Below are positions 63,021 to 64,000 of a DNA stretch of 64,000 bases, piece by piece; position 1 is the first letter of the stretch, and the number at the start of each line of letters is the position of its first letter. Source of the DNA: CAZNXJ01 sp964577115 (GTDB lineage: Bacteria; Planctomycetota; Planctomycetia; Pirellulales; Pirellulaceae); contig CAZNXJ010000002.1 of assembly GCA_964577115.1 (NCBI GenBank), forward strand, positions 186,001 through 250,000. The letters are read 5' to 3'. The notes beneath the pieces are model-generated. The model had not been told where the DNA came from and searched no databases. It worked only from the letters and a program-made list of their open reading frames with translations. The translations under genes and the position numbers were made by a program.

Positions 63021-63641
63021 TTAGCGCGTGGGTAATCGCTCGGGCGGCACGCCGTGCACCAAAACGAACCCACAGTCCTCGATCGCGCTGCCGCTCCACT
63101 GAAAAAATGCGAATTCCCCGCGTCGAGGATCAACGACCAGTGCCACCTGCCAGGGCGCAGAGAAGAAATGCTGGTGAATGAAGCGGTCGTATTGCGAGAG
63201 GAACACGCCGAGATTCGGGTGGGTGTGCTGCCAGCCAACCACCTTTTGCCCATCGTCACGGCGCTCGACCTCGCGGTTCAGTTGCGACCAGGTTTCATGC
63301 GTGAATGTTAATTGTGCCGCCGAGCTGTCGGTGTGCTGGGCCGGCAAGAAGTGCGTGATCTCGACATACTCGCCTTCGTCCTCAAAGTATCCACCCAGCA
63401 AAAACCCACCACGCTCGTGCCGGTCGCCGCCATCGCTGAAACGCAGGATGCTGTTAAGCACGTCGCGGTAAATATAAGGAACGACCGCCGGCGCGAGCAG
63501 CTGTCCCACAATCTCAATCGAGCACCGCCGGCTCGGCGCGGGCCGGCGGATAGGCCATCCGGGGGCCCTGTCGGACGAGGGCGGCGCGAAGCTCATCAAA
63601 GCGGCTTGCGGACCCGTTCGGTCCTCTTCGGCGCTGCCCAT
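63021..63641 (-). CDS. Soluble JAMM/JAB1 peptidase
   Basis: 206 aa, no membrane segment. JAMM motif complete: Glu77 (HERGGFLLGG), His139-x-His141 and Ser149-x2-Asp152 in QHTHPNLGVFLSQYD. A 45-residue Pro/Ser/Arg-rich leader precedes the domain. It shares with the membrane JAMM the stretch LTFTHETW (KFTHETW there), so the two are paralogues. AGGAGG 4-5 bp before ATG 63641. Probable role: deconjugation or processing of a ubiquitin-like protein in the cytoplasm. Confidence 0.92.
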   Translation of the reverse strand: MGSAEEDRTGPQAALMSFAPPSSDRAPGWPIRRPAPSRRCSIEIVGQLLAPAVVPYIYRDVLNSILRFSDGGDRHERGGFLLGGYFEDEGEYVEITHFLPAQHTDSSAAQLTFTHETWSQLNREVERRDDGQKVVGWQHTHPNLGVFLSQYDRFIHQHFFSAPWQVALVVDPRRGEFAFFQWSGSAIEDCGFVLVHGVPPERLPTR

Positions 63642-63665
63642 GCGTCCTCCTGCCCATTTGCCGCA

Positions 63666-64000
63666 TCATTCAATAAAGAGAATGTCGGGCTCGGGTGATT
63701 CGACAACCTCGGCTTCGACGATCTCGACCGGATGCTCGGCGGTTGGCCCCCGCGGGGCGGCCGGCTGATCCAGAAAGACGACATCCCCGTCGCTGGCGAC
63801 GGGCGCCTTCCCAGCCGAAGGGGCCCGGCGGTTACGCAAAGGGCGCGCATCGATTGGCAAGGCGATCTGCTGCTGCGTGCGCGCCCACATCGCCGCTTCG
63901 CGATTGTAGGGACTATCGACGTCGTAATTCGCATAGCGGATCATATCCCAGAGCATTGCGCAGAGCTGATCCAGGCTGAGGCTCGGCACCCAATGCGTCG
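63666..64000 (-). CDS. E2-like (UBC-fold) protein, C-terminal part only
   Basis: The frame runs off the right edge; 110 residues are visible plus the stop. The start THWVPSLSLDQLCAMLWDMI and SPYNREAAMWA matches the end of the E2-fold (W-P-S-L... LWDM... N-x-EAA) and aligns well with the E2-like protein at 59537 (PWTAALGLEVVCERLWDMAR). The catalytic Cys, expected about 8 residues before Trp, lies outside the window. The tail is Pro/Ala-rich with two motifs, DGDVVFLDQ and a terminal PDILFIE. 24 bp before the soluble JAMM gene, so one operon. Confidence 0.8.
   Translation of the reverse strand, partial: THWVPSLSLDQLCAMLWDMIRYANYDVDSPYNREAAMWARTQQQIALPIDARPLRNRRAPSAGKAPVASDGDVVFLDQPAAPRGPTAEHPVEIVEAEVVESPEPDILFIE

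Noticed and set aside
62835..63035. 66-codon plus-strand frame in the ubiquitin-like operon as a hidden modifier gene
   Set aside because: Wrong strand, Cys/Arg/Ser-rich, no beta-grasp pattern and not a convincing C-terminal di-Gly; considered chance.

Overview
The window looks like a chromosomal segment of a planctomycete (Planctomycetota, probably Pirellulales-like). Evidence: high GC; a ubiquitin-type E1/E2/JAMM/RING locus; an ExbB/ExbD/ExbD cluster tied to very large TPR proteins; sulfotransferase, ceramidase-like and PD40 genes; and a long flagellar operon with unusual FliG, FliN and FlgE. No rRNA, tRNA, CRISPR array, insertion sequence or prophage was recognised. Assignment is by reading only; no database search was run.

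Layout. 1-10.2 kb, housekeeping: a truncated membrane protein at the left edge, aroC (minus), rpmE-prfA-prmC (plus), a degenerate GGDEF protein (minus), galE with a PlsC-type acyltransferase (minus), and a XerD-type recombinase (plus). 10.3-20.6 kb: a minus-strand cluster of two TPR secretory proteins, ExbB and two ExbD proteins, facing two overlapping plus-strand membrane proteins across a 667-bp gap. 20.8-22.9 kb: malate dehydrogenase and an alpha/beta-hydrolase that seems to have lost its catalytic Ser and His.

23.0-48.4 kb, flagellum, all plus strand. A sigma70-like promoter precedes an 880-aa TPR protein, a FlgN-like chaperone, a soluble histidine kinase and a sigma54-dependent response regulator. 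Next comes an intergenic region with two matching 15-bp dyads and a good -24/-12 promoter, then flgB-flgC-fliE-fliF-fliG-fliH-fliI-fliJ-motE-like-fliK-flgD-flgE-flbD-motA-motB-fliL-fliN-fliO-fliP-fliQ-fliR-flhB. This suggests a hierarchy in which the kinase/regulator pair switches on the structural operon through sigma54. fliM and flhA are not in the window.

48.5-57.7 kb: ceramidase-like and sulfotransferase genes, the nitrogen-control operon amtB-glnB-glnD, a PD40 beta-propeller protein (all minus) and a PduO-type adenosyltransferase (plus).

57.9-64 kb: a DUF4261-like protein (plus), then six co-directional minus-strand genes running off the right edge: E2-like (partial), soluble JAMM peptidase, E1-like enzyme, membrane-anchored coiled-coil JAMM peptidase, an E2-fold protein with His exactly where the catalytic Cys should be, and a membrane-anchored RING-type protein. 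This is the most interesting part of the window. It looks like a complete ubiquitin-like conjugation/deconjugation system placed at the membrane. The tails of both E2-like proteins and the N-terminus of the E1 share short acidic-hydrophobic motifs resembling eukaryotic SUMO-interaction motifs. No ubiquitin-like modifier was found inside the window.
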